Shown here in pieces: positions 1 to 7,228 of a stretch of DNA of 41,656 nucleotides. The stretch is taken from positions 1 to 41,656 of the forward strand of contig JBJEHN010000018.1 in NCBI GenBank assembly GCA_051876105.1, in the 5' to 3' direction. The position numbers and the translations under genes are program-made. The notes under the pieces were generated by a model. The model saw only the letters and a program-made list of their open reading frames with translations, was not told the origin of the DNA and made no database searches. This DNA is from W2P13-069 sp051876105. GTDB lineage: Bacteria > Actinomycetota > Coriobacteriia > Coriobacteriales > QAMH01. Position 1 is the first letter of the stretch. The number at the start of each line of letters is the position of its first letter.

Positions 1-141
1 GGTCTGCTTGAGGTCGAGGATGTAGATGCCGTTGCGCTCGCCGAAGATGTAGGGCTTCATCTTGGGGTTCCAGCGGCGGGTCTGGTGGCCGAAGTGAACG
101 CCGGCCTCCAGAAGGGTCTTGATGGACACAGTAGTAGCCAT
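1..141 (-). CDS. rpsB: 30S ribosomal protein S2, N-terminal part (runs off the window)
   Basis: Forty-seven codons read from an ATG at 141 leftwards to the window edge with no stop. The residues, beginning MATTVSIKTLLEAGVHFGHQ and continuing TRRWNPKMKPYIFGERNGIY, are the hallmark start of ribosomal protein S2, which sits on the small subunit and helps recruit S1 and mRNA. A GGAGGT ribosome-binding site lies seven bases before the ATG. A promoter and a leader hairpin lie upstream. The rest of the gene, usually followed by tsf, is outside the window. Identification is secure; only the missing length is unknown. Confidence 0.97.
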   Translation of the reverse strand, partial: MATTVSIKTLLEAGVHFGHQTRRWNPKMKPYIFGERNGIYILDLKQT

Positions 142-200
142 GTCGCATACCTCCATTCATTCGTTGGTCCTTGGGTCGGATCGTCGCCATGTGGCCCGCA

Positions 201-219
201 ACCTGGGCTCTTCCCAGGT
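201..219 (-). promoter_or_regulatory. leader hairpin of rpsB
   Basis: On the minus strand ACCTGGG-AAGAG-CCCAGGT forms a perfect 7-bp stem with a 5-base loop in the roughly 140-base leader between the rpsB promoter and its start codon. S2 genes are autoregulated through leader RNA in several bacterial groups, so this stem is a candidate S2-binding or transcript-stabilising structure. The hairpin is seen; the regulatory role is inferred. Confidence 0.45.
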
Positions 220-283
220 CACTAGCGGGATGGCTCCCCTTCCCTGTGTATTCTCCCGTGTTCGATTAAACACAAGCCTTCGT

Positions 284-312
284 ATTGTAACCGCCTCTCA
301 TTCCCGCAGCAA
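284..312 (-). promoter_or_regulatory. promoter of rpsB
   Basis: On the minus strand TTGCTG (-35, 307-312) and TACAAT (-10, 284-289) are separated by exactly 17 bases. This is a near-consensus housekeeping sigma promoter and the best in the window, as expected for a ribosomal protein gene. Confidence 0.75.
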
Positions 313-342
313 GCACAATCCCAGATAATCTGCAGGCCCACC

Positions 343-488
343 GGGGCCTGTCCCCCTCGCCTCGGGGCCTGTCCCCTGTTCGCACGCGGGGCCTGTCCCC
401 AAAGCTGTGCGCGTCTCCCAAACGCAGCGGGGCCTGTCCCCCAGCGGAAACGCAGCGGGCCTGTCCCCCAGCGGAAGGGACAGGCCCC
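343..488. repeat. GGGGCCTGTCCCC repeat array 1
   Basis: Five direct copies of GGGGCCTGTCCCC (some one base shorter) are followed by one inverted copy at 477-488, with 6 to 30 bases between copies. The unit is itself an imperfect palindrome (GGGG...CCCC). The array fills the gap between the rpsB promoter and the 3' end of the secreted protein gene. It looks like an array of REP-type extragenic palindromes. Confidence 0.85.
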
Positions 489-510
489 AAAGGTTCGCGT
501 TGCACGCCCG

Positions 511-2076
511 TTAGGCGAGCTTCTTGGTGTAGGAGAGCTTGACCCAGCCGCCGGTGTTGAGCTTGCCCCAGCCGCCGGAGGTCTTGGTGATGATGATCTG
601 GGCCTTGTTCTTGAGCACTCCCTTGGCTGCCGAGCTGGTGCTGGCCTTGGCTCGGACGGTGAGGCCGCCCTTGGCGTTAACCTGGGCGCGGTAGCCCTTG
701 ACCCACTTGGCATAGAGCTTGAGGTCCTGCGCGGTGCCCGAGGCCACCTTGCTTATCTCGGTGCCGGCTTTGAAGAACTTGGTGGTGTACCACCCTAGGA
801 AGACGTAGCCGCTGCGCTCGAGCACGGGCAGCTTGAAGGCTTTGTCGTCGACGTTGAACTCGGTCTTCGCGTCTTCGGGCAGCTCGGCGCCGTTGGGGTT
901 GTAGCTGATGTTGAAGGTGACCTGTCTCCAGAACGCGTAGACGGTGGCAGCTGTGAAGCCCGAGACCTTCTTCACCTGCTCGCCCTGGCCGTCGGCCTTG
1001 GTGAACCAGCCCTCGAACTCGTAACCCGCGCGCTCGGGGTCGGCCAGCTTCACGCTGGCACCGCCCTTGTGGCTGGCAGGGTTGGCGGGGTTGTTGGTGC
1101 CCCCATCGAGCTTGTAGGTGATGGCGTAGTCCTTGGCCTGGTAGCTCTCGAGCAGGGTCTGGGCAGCTTTGGGCTCGTTGATGCCAAGGCGGTTGAAGAC
1201 GCCCACCTGCACCACGCCGGGGCTGCTGTAGAAGTAGCTCAGGCACTTGCCCACGAGCGTTTTGGTGAGCGTGTTCTTGAGATAGGTGGGGATGTCGCTG
1301 TCCTTGATGGTGTAGATGGTGACGTCTGTATAGCCCGCCGCCTCGAGCTGCTTTTTCTTCGTGGCCTTGGTGACAACCTTGCTGCGCTCCGCGTAGATGG
1401 CGGCGATGATCTCTTCCTCGGTGAGCTCGCTGCTAAAGCCGCCGAGGCTGTCGATGGCGTTCACGAACATCTTCACGCTGCCGCTGTAGGCGCTTGTCCC
1501 GTTGGGTTGCGTGATCGCGCCGCCGATGCCATGTTGCACAGCAGTCGAGAAGATGACGTTGCGGATGGCGTGCGAGTACTCGGTGCTGTCCGCGTCGAAG
1601 CCGGGGACGTACTTCTCCCAGAGCTTCTTGGCGGGCGTGTAGTAGGCGCTCTTCACATAGGTGTACTGGGTTTGGAAGTAGGCCGCCTTCTGATCTGGGA
1701 AGATGGCTTTCCATGCCTTGGTGAAGTTCGAACCGCACTTGCCGCCATCTTTCTTGTAGGCGGCTATGAGCTGGTCACCGTACTCAGCGTAGGCAGGATT
1801 GCTCTCTGTGTAATCTGTGCTCAGCTGCTTGGCGTACTTGTACGCGTTGCCCGTGCTCATCTGATAGGCGCCGTAGACGTTGCCGCCGTAAGGGTCGGAG
1901 TCGTCGACCGCGTAGGGGTCGCCGCTTGACTCGAAGGTCTCGCAGAGCTGCCCGTAGGTGCGGGCGGCGAGAGCCGGGTGAGGGAGGAGCAGCGCCGCAA
2001 GGCAGACGGCTGCGAGCGCTGCGGCAAGGAGCGCAAGGAAGCGGGCTGCGGGGCGCGCTGGACGGGCGAGGTTCAT
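511..2076 (-). CDS. secreted modular protein: lysozyme/chitosanase-like N-domain, two InlB-type repeats, C-terminal SH3
   Basis: The product is 521 residues. It begins with a signal peptide (arginine-rich start, long Ala/Leu core, cleavage probably near ALAARTYG). The next ~270 residues contain ESSGDPYA and GGNVYGAYQMSTGNAYKYA, which resemble the fold of chitosanase-like or lysozyme-like glycan hydrolases; I could not place the exact family. Two InlB B-type (Listeria-Bacteroides) repeats follow, each with the FxGWY/F core (FEGWFT, FLGWYT), then a bacterial SH3 domain ending GGWVKLSYTKKLA. The end matches that of the lysozyme at 10153-12087 (GWVKLSYTKKL), so the two share a C-terminal module likely to bind cell wall. 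I chose the ATG at 2076; a TTG three codons earlier is possible. No strong ribosome-binding site is visible. Confidence 0.8.
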   Translation of the reverse strand: MNLARPARPAARFLALLAAALAAVCLAALLLPHPALAARTYGQLCETFESSGDPYAVDDSDPYGGNVYGAYQMSTGNAYKYAKQLSTDYTESNPAYAEYGDQLIAAYKKDGGKCGSNFTKAWKAIFPDQKAAYFQTQYTYVKSAYYTPAKKLWEKYVPGFDADSTEYSHAIRNVIFSTAVQHGIGGAITQPNGTSAYSGSVKMFVNAIDSLGGFSSELTEEEIIAAIYAERSKVVTKATKKKQLEAAGYTDVTIYTIKDSDIPTYLKNTLTKTLVGKCLSYFYSSPGVVQVGVFNRLGINEPKAAQTLLESYQAKDYAITYKLDGGTNNPANPASHKGGASVKLADPERAGYEFEGWFTKADGQGEQVKKVSGFTAATVYAFWRQVTFNISYNPNGAELPEDAKTEFNVDDKAFKLPVLERSGYVFLGWYTTKFFKAGTEISKVASGTAQDLKLYAKWVKGYRAQVNAKGGLTVRAKASTSSAAKGVLKNKAQIIITKTSGGWGKLNTGGWVKLSYTKKLA

Positions 2077-2097
2077 CGGTACCAACTTTGCATGTTG

Positions 2098-2128
2098 AAT
2101 CTACGTTTGGGCACGGTGCGCTTGTCAA
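2098..2128 (-). promoter_or_regulatory. possible promoter of the secreted protein gene
   Basis: A perfect TTGACA (minus strand, 2123-2128) is followed after 19 bases by TAGATT (2098-2103). The spacing is longer than ideal and leaves a leader of only about 15 bases, so this is tentative. Confidence 0.35.
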
Positions 2129-2202
2129 GGAGAACAGTAACGCAATCCGTATTCAAGCGCCACTGCATTAACGTCCTGTGAGATAACCTTCTGCGCTCGT
2201 TT

Positions 2203-2554
2203 GGGGACAGGCCCCGCGGTGAGCACGGGGACAGGCCCCGCGGTGAGAGCTGGGGGACAGGCCCCGCGTTGGGGGACAGGCCCCGCGGCGAGCACGGGGA
2301 CAGGCCCCGCCTCGTTGGGGGACAGGCCCCGCGTTGGGGGACAGGCCCCGCGNNNNNNNNNNNNNNNNNNNNNNNNNNNNNNNNNNNNNNNNNNNNNNNN
2401 NNNNNNNNNNNNNNNNNNNNNNNNNNNNNNNNNNNNNNNNNNNNNNNNNNNNCGTTGGGGGACAGGCCCCGCGTTGGGGGACAGGCCCCGCGGCGAGCAC
2501 GGGGACAGGCCCCGCCTCGTTGGGGGACAGGCCCCGCGTTTGGGGACAGGCCCC
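2203..2554. repeat. GGGGACAGGCCCC repeat array 2 (contains a scaffold gap)
   Basis: About twelve copies of GGGGACAGGCCCC, joined by CG, CGTT or short spacers such as GCGGCGAGCAC, flank a 100-N gap. A higher-order unit of three to four copies appears on both sides of the gap, so the true copy number is unresolved. The array lies between two divergent genes, the secreted protein (minus) and the aminotransferase (plus). Confidence 0.85.
2353..2452. other. scaffold gap, 100 N
   Basis: Exactly 100 N inside repeat array 2, the usual placeholder for a gap of unknown size. The same 40 bases (two repeat copies) occur just before and just after it. Reading frames spanning it are not real. Confidence 0.98.
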
Positions 2555-2690
2555 GGGCGGAACCGCTGCGGTCCTGTTGCGTGACGGGGGATGCCGCTCG
2601 CACGCGGACGGGGGCGTGTTTGCGCTCTGGCAACGGGAGCGGCCTATCATGCTGAACCTGCATGCGAACACGGATCTGAGAGGTACTGCG

Positions 2691-3545
2691 ATGGAGAACC
2701 TGGGCTACTACAACGGCACCTACGGCCCGCTCGACGAGATGAGCATCCCCATGAACGACCGCGTCTGCTGGTTCGGCGACGGTGTCTACGACGCTGGCCC
2801 AGCCCGCAACGGTGTGATCTTCGCCATGGATGAGCACGTCGACCGCTTCTTCCGCAGCGCGGCAGCCGTCGACATCAACATCCCCTGCACTAAGCAGGAG
2901 CTCAAGGACCTCCTCAACGAGCTCATCGCCAAGGTCGAAGGCCGCGAGCACTTCGTCTACTACCAGGTCACGCGCGGCAGCATGGTGCGCAAGCACGACT
3001 ACCCTGAGGAGATGCAGGGCAACCTCTGGGTGATGATCAAGCCGCAGGTCATGCCAGACGGCAAGACGCGCATCCAGCTGCGCACCGAGGAGGACACACG
3101 CTTCTTCCACTGCGACGTCAAGACCCTCAACCTGCTGCCCAGCGTGCTCTCGAGCCAGGCGGCCAAGCGCGAGGGTGTCTTCGAGACCGTCTACTGGCGC
3201 CCCATTGGCGGGCGCAAGCGCGTCACGGAATGCGCACACTGCAACGTCTCTGTCCTGCGCGGCGGCGAGCTGTGGACGGCCCCGCTCGACAACCTGGTGC
3301 TGCCGGGCATCGCGCGCGCTCACCTCATCAAGGCATGCAACGCGCTGGGCATCCCTGTGCACGAGGAGCCCTACTACCTCGAGGACGTCTTCAGCGCCGA
3401 GGAGGTGCTGGTCACAAGCTCGAGCAACCTGGTGCTCTTCGCAGACGCGCTCGACGGCACCTCGGTGGGCGGCAAGCGCCCCGAGCTGGCCGAGGCCATC
3501 CGCGCCGAGATCCACCGCGAGTTCAGCGAGTTCACCGCCCGCTAG
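2691..3545 (+). CDS. dat: D-amino-acid (D-alanine) aminotransferase, PLP class IV
   Basis: The product is 284 residues, normal for this family. It interconverts D-amino acids and 2-oxo acids using pyridoxal phosphate, typically supplying D-glutamate or D-alanine for peptidoglycan. The lysine binding PLP is K144 in CDVKTLNLLPS, the catalytic-site glutamate is E180 in RVTECAH, and the cofactor phosphate region is LPGIARAHLI near 204-213. NDRVCWFGDGVYD near 22-34 is typical of D-aminotransferases; branched-chain and aminodeoxychorismate enzymes are less likely. The start at 2691 is supported by GAGAGG seven bases upstream. An in-frame ATG at 2649 overlaps TATCAT (2644-2649), a possible -10 element, and would add 14 unrelated residues. 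The gene stands alone on the plus strand between repeat array 2 and a second repeat family. Confidence 0.88.
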   Translation: MENLGYYNGTYGPLDEMSIPMNDRVCWFGDGVYDAGPARNGVIFAMDEHVDRFFRSAAAVDINIPCTKQELKDLLNELIAKVEGREHFVYYQVTRGSMVRKHDYPEEMQGNLWVMIKPQVMPDGKTRIQLRTEEDTRFFHCDVKTLNLLPSVLSSQAAKREGVFETVYWRPIGGRKRVTECAHCNVSVLRGGELWTAPLDNLVLPGIARAHLIKACNALGIPVHEEPYYLEDVFSAEEVLVTSSSNLVLFADALDGTSVGGKRPELAEAIRAEIHREFSEFTAR

Positions 3546-3593
3546 GGGTTGAGCGCCGCCTCTCCGCAAGGAGCACTGTCCAAGAAAGGGGGT
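3539..3593. repeat. 55-base gap-flanking duplicate (left copy)
   Basis: These 55 bases, which begin within the aminotransferase stop region, recur exactly at 3694-3748 on the other side of the 100-N gap. An exact 55-base match at two contig ends is what a k=55 de Bruijn assembler leaves, so the second copy is probably an artefact. Confidence 0.8.
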
Positions 3594-3693
3594 NNNNNNN
3601 NNNNNNNNNNNNNNNNNNNNNNNNNNNNNNNNNNNNNNNNNNNNNNNNNNNNNNNNNNNNNNNNNNNNNNNNNNNNNNNNNNNNNNNNNNNNN
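3594..3693. other. scaffold gap, 100 N
   Basis: Exactly 100 N between the two copies of the 55-base duplicate. Probably no large amount of sequence is missing, but the join is unverified. Confidence 0.98.
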
Positions 3694-3731
3694 CCGCTAG
3701 GGGTTGAGCGCCGCCTCTCCGCAAGGAGCAC

Positions 3732-3861
3732 TGTCCAAGAAAGGGGGTCAGGCGGCGTTTTCTGTCCAAGAAAGGGGGTTAGGCGGCGTTTCCCCAAATA
3801 CAAACGCCGCCTAACTGCTCATCTTGGACGCTAAACGCCGCCTGCCTGTGGTTTTTGGACA
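3732..3861. repeat. second repeat family, two direct and two inverted copies, terminator-like
   Basis: Two direct copies of a 29-base element (TGTCCAAGAAAGGGGG followed by TTAGGCGGCGTTT or TCAGGCGGCGTTT) occur at 3732-3760 and 3763-3791. Two inverted, diverged copies lie at 3802-3829 and 3833-3861. Copies two and three can form a hairpin with GTTAGGCGGCGTTT pairing to AAACGCCGCCTAAC across a 10-base loop. Because it lies between the convergent dat and thiN genes, it may also act as a bidirectional terminator. Related copies lie at 9862-9919. Confidence 0.75.
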
Positions 3862-3901
3862 GCGAGTGCGATCACATGGCGGGCCATCTGCCCGCGCGCT
3901 G

Positions 3902-4570
3902 CTAGCCGATGACGACGAGGAGGGCTCCCTCGCCCACACCCACGAGCGGATGGGGATCGCGTACCTCGTTGGAGACGCCCAGATGGTCGCTGGAGCGCAG
4001 CACCGCGCCCTCGAGCTCCCATGCCAGGCCGCGCTCGACCACGCCGCGGGCATCGCCGCCAGCAGAGAACACGCTCACGCGCACGCCCGCGCGCAGGCCC
4101 CCGTCTTCGCAGTGGCAGGCGGCCGGCGCCCAAGGTGCGAGGTCGACCAGCCCGTCGCCCGGCACGAGCGCAACGAGGGCCTGTCCCCCACCGCTCAGCA
4201 CGCCCCATGCGCCCTGCTCGCGAAGCCACAGGAGCACCTTGGCGGCCGCCAGCGTGTGGCCCACGTCCCCTCCCAGCGCGCGGTGCAGGTGCAGCTCGCG
4301 CGCACCCAGCTCCAGCGCGCGGCGCACGCAGACCATGAGGTCGGTGTCATCCTTCGCACAAGGCAGCACCCTCACCGGGCAGCCGGCCTGAGCAGGCGCG
4401 CCGCCCTCAAGCGAGTCGAAGTCCCCGATCAGCTCGCAGGGCTGCAACCCTGCTTCCAGGCAAGCCGCATACCCGCCGTCTGCGGCAATGAGCAGCTCAC
4501 CTTCCCGCAGCTCGAAGGGCTCCAGCGGCACAGGCGCTGCGGCAACGATATGACAGACGGCGCTTTTCAC
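3902..4570 (-). CDS. thiN: thiamine pyrophosphokinase
   Basis: The product is 222 residues, normal for the family. It transfers pyrophosphate from ATP to thiamine to give the cofactor TPP. Signatures are IAADGG (28-33), GDFDS (49-53) and KDDTD (73-77), the acidic Mg-ATP site. The usual GGRxDH motif is GGDVGHTLA (100-108), losing the usual Arg and Asp while keeping Gly-Gly and His. Start is a GTG at 4570 with GGAGG seven bases upstream. Residues SGGGQAL are encoded by GGGGACAGGCCC, 12 of 13 bases of the intergenic repeat unit. It is the last gene of the thiamine run; ThiN suits use of salvaged thiamine, while the monophosphate made by ThiE would need a ThiL or a phosphatase not seen here. Confidence 0.87.
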   Translation of the reverse strand: MKSAVCHIVAAAPVPLEPFELREGELLIAADGGYAACLEAGLQPCELIGDFDSLEGGAPAQAGCPVRVLPCAKDDTDLMVCVRRALELGARELHLHRALGGDVGHTLAAAKVLLWLREQGAWGVLSGGGQALVALVPGDGLVDLAPWAPAACHCEDGGLRAGVRVSVFSAGGDARGVVERGLAWELEGAVLRSSDHLGVSNEVRDPHPLVGVGEGALLVVIG

Positions 4571-4708
4571 GTAAAAGCCTCCTCGTGCAGTCTCTTTGCC
4601 ACCGTTTGAGAGCGTGGCACCTCCCGCCCCCGACGCTGCAGCTGCGCTCCCTGCCCGTTTCGGCGTGCGCGGGCAAAAGGCGCGCAGCGAGCGCAGGGTG
4701 CGGGCATC

Positions 4709-5361
4709 CTAGCCGTAGGTCGTGTACATGTAAACGGTGAGGAACACCATCCCCACGGCTACGGCCACCGTGAGGATGATGCGCGCCTTGTCGGACAGCT
4801 TGCCCAGCAGGCGCTCGCCCGCGGGGTAGAACAGCCAGGTGAAGGCGAAGAGCAGGGCGGCGATGAGGACGTCGTTGACGATCCACGCCTGGCCCAGGAT
4901 GTTGCCGGGCAGCTGGGAGTTGTCCCACAGCGGGTAGTTGCCGAGCTCGTCGGGCTGGTTTTGCAGGAAGCCCTGGCAGAGCTCGGCCGCCATGGCGACG
5001 AAGATGCTCACGATGAAGAAGTGCACGCCCGCGCGCAGGCCCGACTGCCGCCAGCGTATGAGCATGAGGCGGTAGGGCACCAGCACGATGGAGGCGATCA
5101 CCACGCCCACCCCGTAGACGAAGAAGGGGTGGAGGGGTGGTTCCACACGCCCGAGTTGGGGTCGACGATCCCGAAGAAGTGGTCGTTGAACATGCAGTAG
5201 ACCCACTCGCACCAGTGCCCCACGACGGAGAACACGCAGAAGTTGATCACCATGCTGCTCCAGAAGCGCCAGTCCCTCAGGCGCTCGAAGCCCTTCTTCC
5301 AGATGGTGGCGATGTCGTTGGGGGTAGGGGCGCCGCCTGCGGCACCGCGCCTGCTTCCCAT
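4709..5361 (-). pseudogene. integral membrane protein, PF06541-like, with a -1 frameshift
   Basis: Two overlapping frames together encode one membrane protein of about 217 residues. The first runs from the ATG at 5361 (strong GAGAGGAGAGGGG ribosome-binding site) to FFGIVDPNSGVWNHP. The second resumes with LHPFFVYGVGVVIASIVLVP and ends at 4709. The switch needs one extra C in the CCCC run at 5134-5137. The pattern FSVVGHWCEWVYC, then PFFVYGVG, then WDNSQLPGNILGQAW with TM segments between, resembles the family labelled putative ABC-transporter type IV (PF06541); this is only a resemblance. Its place in the thiamine run suggests, but does not show, a role in vitamin or precursor uptake. A single-base sequencing or assembly error is as likely as a true mutation. 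Confidence 0.6.
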
Positions 5362-5399
5362 TGCCCCTCTCCTCTCGACTGCCTTCTCGAACTGCGATT

Positions 5400-5699
5400 T
5401 TATCCCTGCAGCTTCTCCTCGAGGCGCTGGACCTTGCCCTCCATGGTGTTTTCGAAGCCGGGGCGGATGTCTGCCTTGAGCACGACCTCCGTGCGGATGC
5501 CGCGCTCGGCCAAGACGAAGGTGGCGCGCTTCACGCAGTCCATAACCTCGTCCCACTCGCCCTCGATCTCTGTGAACATCGAGTAGGTGCGGTTCTTGAG
5601 GCCGCTGGCGCGGATGACCTCGACCACCTCTGCCACGTACTGCGAGAGCTCCTCGCCCTCCCCGAAGGGGGCGATCGCAACGGCGACCAGGGTGTTCAT
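5400..5699 (-). CDS. thiamine-binding protein, MTH1187/YkoF-type (PF01910)
   Basis: A 99-residue protein starting MNTLVAVAIAPFGEGEELSQ, with the ferredoxin-like pattern of the MTH1187 family: VAIAPFG on the first strand, SMFTEIEGEWDEV in the middle, and TEVVLKADIRPG before a C-terminal helix. Related proteins bind thiamine or its hydroxymethylpyrimidine moiety in the cytoplasm and often sit in thiamine loci. Its start codon directly abuts the thiM stop (5700-5702), so the two are almost certainly co-transcribed and probably translationally coupled. The exact ligand cannot be read from sequence. Confidence 0.83.
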   Translation of the reverse strand: MNTLVAVAIAPFGEGEELSQYVAEVVEVIRASGLKNRTYSMFTEIEGEWDEVMDCVKRATFVLAERGIRTEVVLKADIRPGFENTMEGKVQRLEEKLQG

Positions 5700-6530
5700 C
5701 TAGGCCTCCTGCAGGGTGAAGGGATAGGCCGCCAGAGTGGCGGGGCTGGTGTTGTAGAGCGAGTCGATGAAGGCGACCTTGAAGCTGGCGGGGCCGTGGG
5801 CGCCCGCCTCGGCGTCTACGCCGGCCAGGTTGTAGGCGATGGTGCCGGCGAGCGCTGCGGTGAAGGCATCGCCGCACGCCGCGAAGACCGCGCACACGCC
5901 GCCCAGGCTGCAGCCCATACCGGTGATGCAGGGCATGAGGGAGCTGCCGCCTTCGACCAGGGCCACGGTGCTGCCGTCTGTGACGAGGTCGACCTCGCCG
6001 CTCACGGCCACCGCACCGCCGGTGTAGCGCGCCAGGGCGACGGCGGCGGCGCGCGCCTGCTCCACGCTGTCGGTGGAGTCCACGCCGCGCACACCGCTCT
6101 GCTGCGCGGGCTCCAGGCCCCAGAGGTCGGCCAAGGCGATGGCCTCGCTGGCGTTGCAGCGGATGATGGTGGGCTTGCACTCCTTGCAGTGCCTCAACAG
6201 CTTGGTGCGCAGCGCGCCGATGCCCAGCCCAACGGGGTCGACGACCCAGGGGGTGCCGGCCTCGTGCAGGGCTGTTGCAGTGGCGGGGATGGTCTCCTCG
6301 TAGACGGGCATGAGCGTGCCCATGTTGAGGTACATCGCCTGGCTGCCCGCAAGCTGCATGCCTTCGTCCGGCAGGTAGACCATGGCCGCGCTGCCGCCCA
6401 CGGCCAGCTGGGCGTTGGCCACGAAGTCGATGGTGACGAAGTTGGTAACAGAGGGCGCCATGGGGTTGGTTGCGCGCACGGTAGCGGCGCACTCCTGCAG
6501 CATGGCGCGGATGGCGGGTTCTTCGAGCAT
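5700..6530 (-). CDS. thiM: hydroxyethylthiazole kinase
   Basis: The product is 276 residues. It phosphorylates 4-methyl-5-(2-hydroxyethyl)thiazole so that ThiE can join it to the pyrimidine. Features include VTNFVTIDFVANAQLAVGGS (28-47), the substrate region of ThiM; WVVDPVGLGIGALRT (95-109), with the DPVG motif; and TGMGCSLGG (203-211), the anion hole with the conserved cysteine C207. No thiG, thiS, thiH or thiF is present in the window, so thiazole here comes by salvage. It lies 59 bases after thiE and abuts the thiamine-binding protein gene. Confidence 0.94.
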   Translation of the reverse strand: MLEEPAIRAMLQECAATVRATNPMAPSVTNFVTIDFVANAQLAVGGSAAMVYLPDEGMQLAGSQAMYLNMGTLMPVYEETIPATATALHEAGTPWVVDPVGLGIGALRTKLLRHCKECKPTIIRCNASEAIALADLWGLEPAQQSGVRGVDSTDSVEQARAAAVALARYTGGAVAVSGEVDLVTDGSTVALVEGGSSLMPCITGMGCSLGGVCAVFAACGDAFTAALAGTIAYNLAGVDAEAGAHGPASFKVAFIDSLYNTSPATLAAYPFTLQEA

Positions 6531-6589
6531 GGGGTGGTCCTTTCTCGCAAAAAACAGTGCTTGAGCTGGCGGTTTGCAGCGCTGGCGCC

Positions 6590-7225
6590 CTACTCCTTGA
6601 TGATGCGGAGCAGCTCGGCGGCAGCGGCCCTGATGTCGGGCTGGGCGATGATGGCGCTCACCACCGCGTAGCCGGCGAAGGGGTGCGGCTTGCACAGGGG
6701 GATGGTGGCGGCGTTGACGCCGCCGATCACCACGCAGGGCCCGCCGAAGGCCTCCATGATGGCGTCCATCTCCGCAAAGCTCAGCACGCCGGCTTCTGGC
6801 TTGGTGGCCGTGGGCGTCACGCCGCCGATCCCCAGGTAGTCGGCGCCTTCCGCCTTGGCGCGCAAAGCCTCCTCCACGGAGTGGGCGCTCACGCCGATCA
6901 CAGCGTCCGGGCCCACGATGGCGCGCACCTGCGGCACGGGCGTGTCGTCCTGGCCCACGTGCACGCCGGCAGCGCCTACGGCGGCAGCCACCTGCGGGTT
7001 GTCGTTGATGATGAGCCCCGCGCCGAACGCGTCCGTGATCGCCTTGCAGCGCTGCGCCACTGCAAGGAACTCCTCGTCTGAGGCGCTCTTCTCGCGGATC
7101 TGCACCAGGGTCACGCCACCGCGGCAGGCGGCCTCGACGGCCTCCTCCAAGGTGGGAGTGCTCATGAGCTTTTGGTCGGTGACCAGGTAGAGCGTGTAGT
7201 CGAGTTGGGGTTTCACGCCGCGCAC
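6590..7225 (-). CDS. thiE: thiamine-phosphate synthase
   Basis: The product is 211 residues, a typical TIM-barrel length for ThiE. It condenses HMP diphosphate with thiazole phosphate to give thiamine monophosphate. Visible motifs are LYLVTD at the start, VQIREK, LIINDN, GVHVGQDD (Mg/diphosphate binding), GVSAHS and DYLGIGGVTPTATKP, with VVIGGVNAATI near the end. Translation starts at the GTG at 7225, three bases past the thiC stop, or at a second GTG three codons on, which is better spaced from the AGGGGG overlapping the thiC end. Tight coupling with thiC is expected. Confidence 0.95.
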   Translation of the reverse strand: MRGVKPQLDYTLYLVTDQKLMSTPTLEEAVEAACRGGVTLVQIREKSASDEEFLAVAQRCKAITDAFGAGLIINDNPQVAAAVGAAGVHVGQDDTPVPQVRAIVGPDAVIGVSAHSVEEALRAKAEGADYLGIGGVTPTATKPEAGVLSFAEMDAIMEAFGGPCVVIGGVNAATIPLCKPHPFAGYAVVSAIIAQPDIRAAAAELLRIIKE

Positions 7226-7228
7226 CCC

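Noticed and set aside
343..488. Repeat arrays as CRISPR
   Set aside because: Units are about 13 bases with spacers of 6 to 30 bases that themselves repeat. CRISPR repeats and spacers are longer and spacers are unique; no cas genes are present.
2073..3803. Open frames running through N gaps
   Set aside because: They join repeat DNA and antisense of dat across undetermined bases; the translation is made mostly of repeat-derived residues.
5130..5140. Programmed -1 frameshift in the membrane protein gene
   Set aside because: No classical slippery heptamer with downstream stimulator was evident, and a C-run is a common place for sequencing or replication slips. Left as a frameshift of unknown cause.
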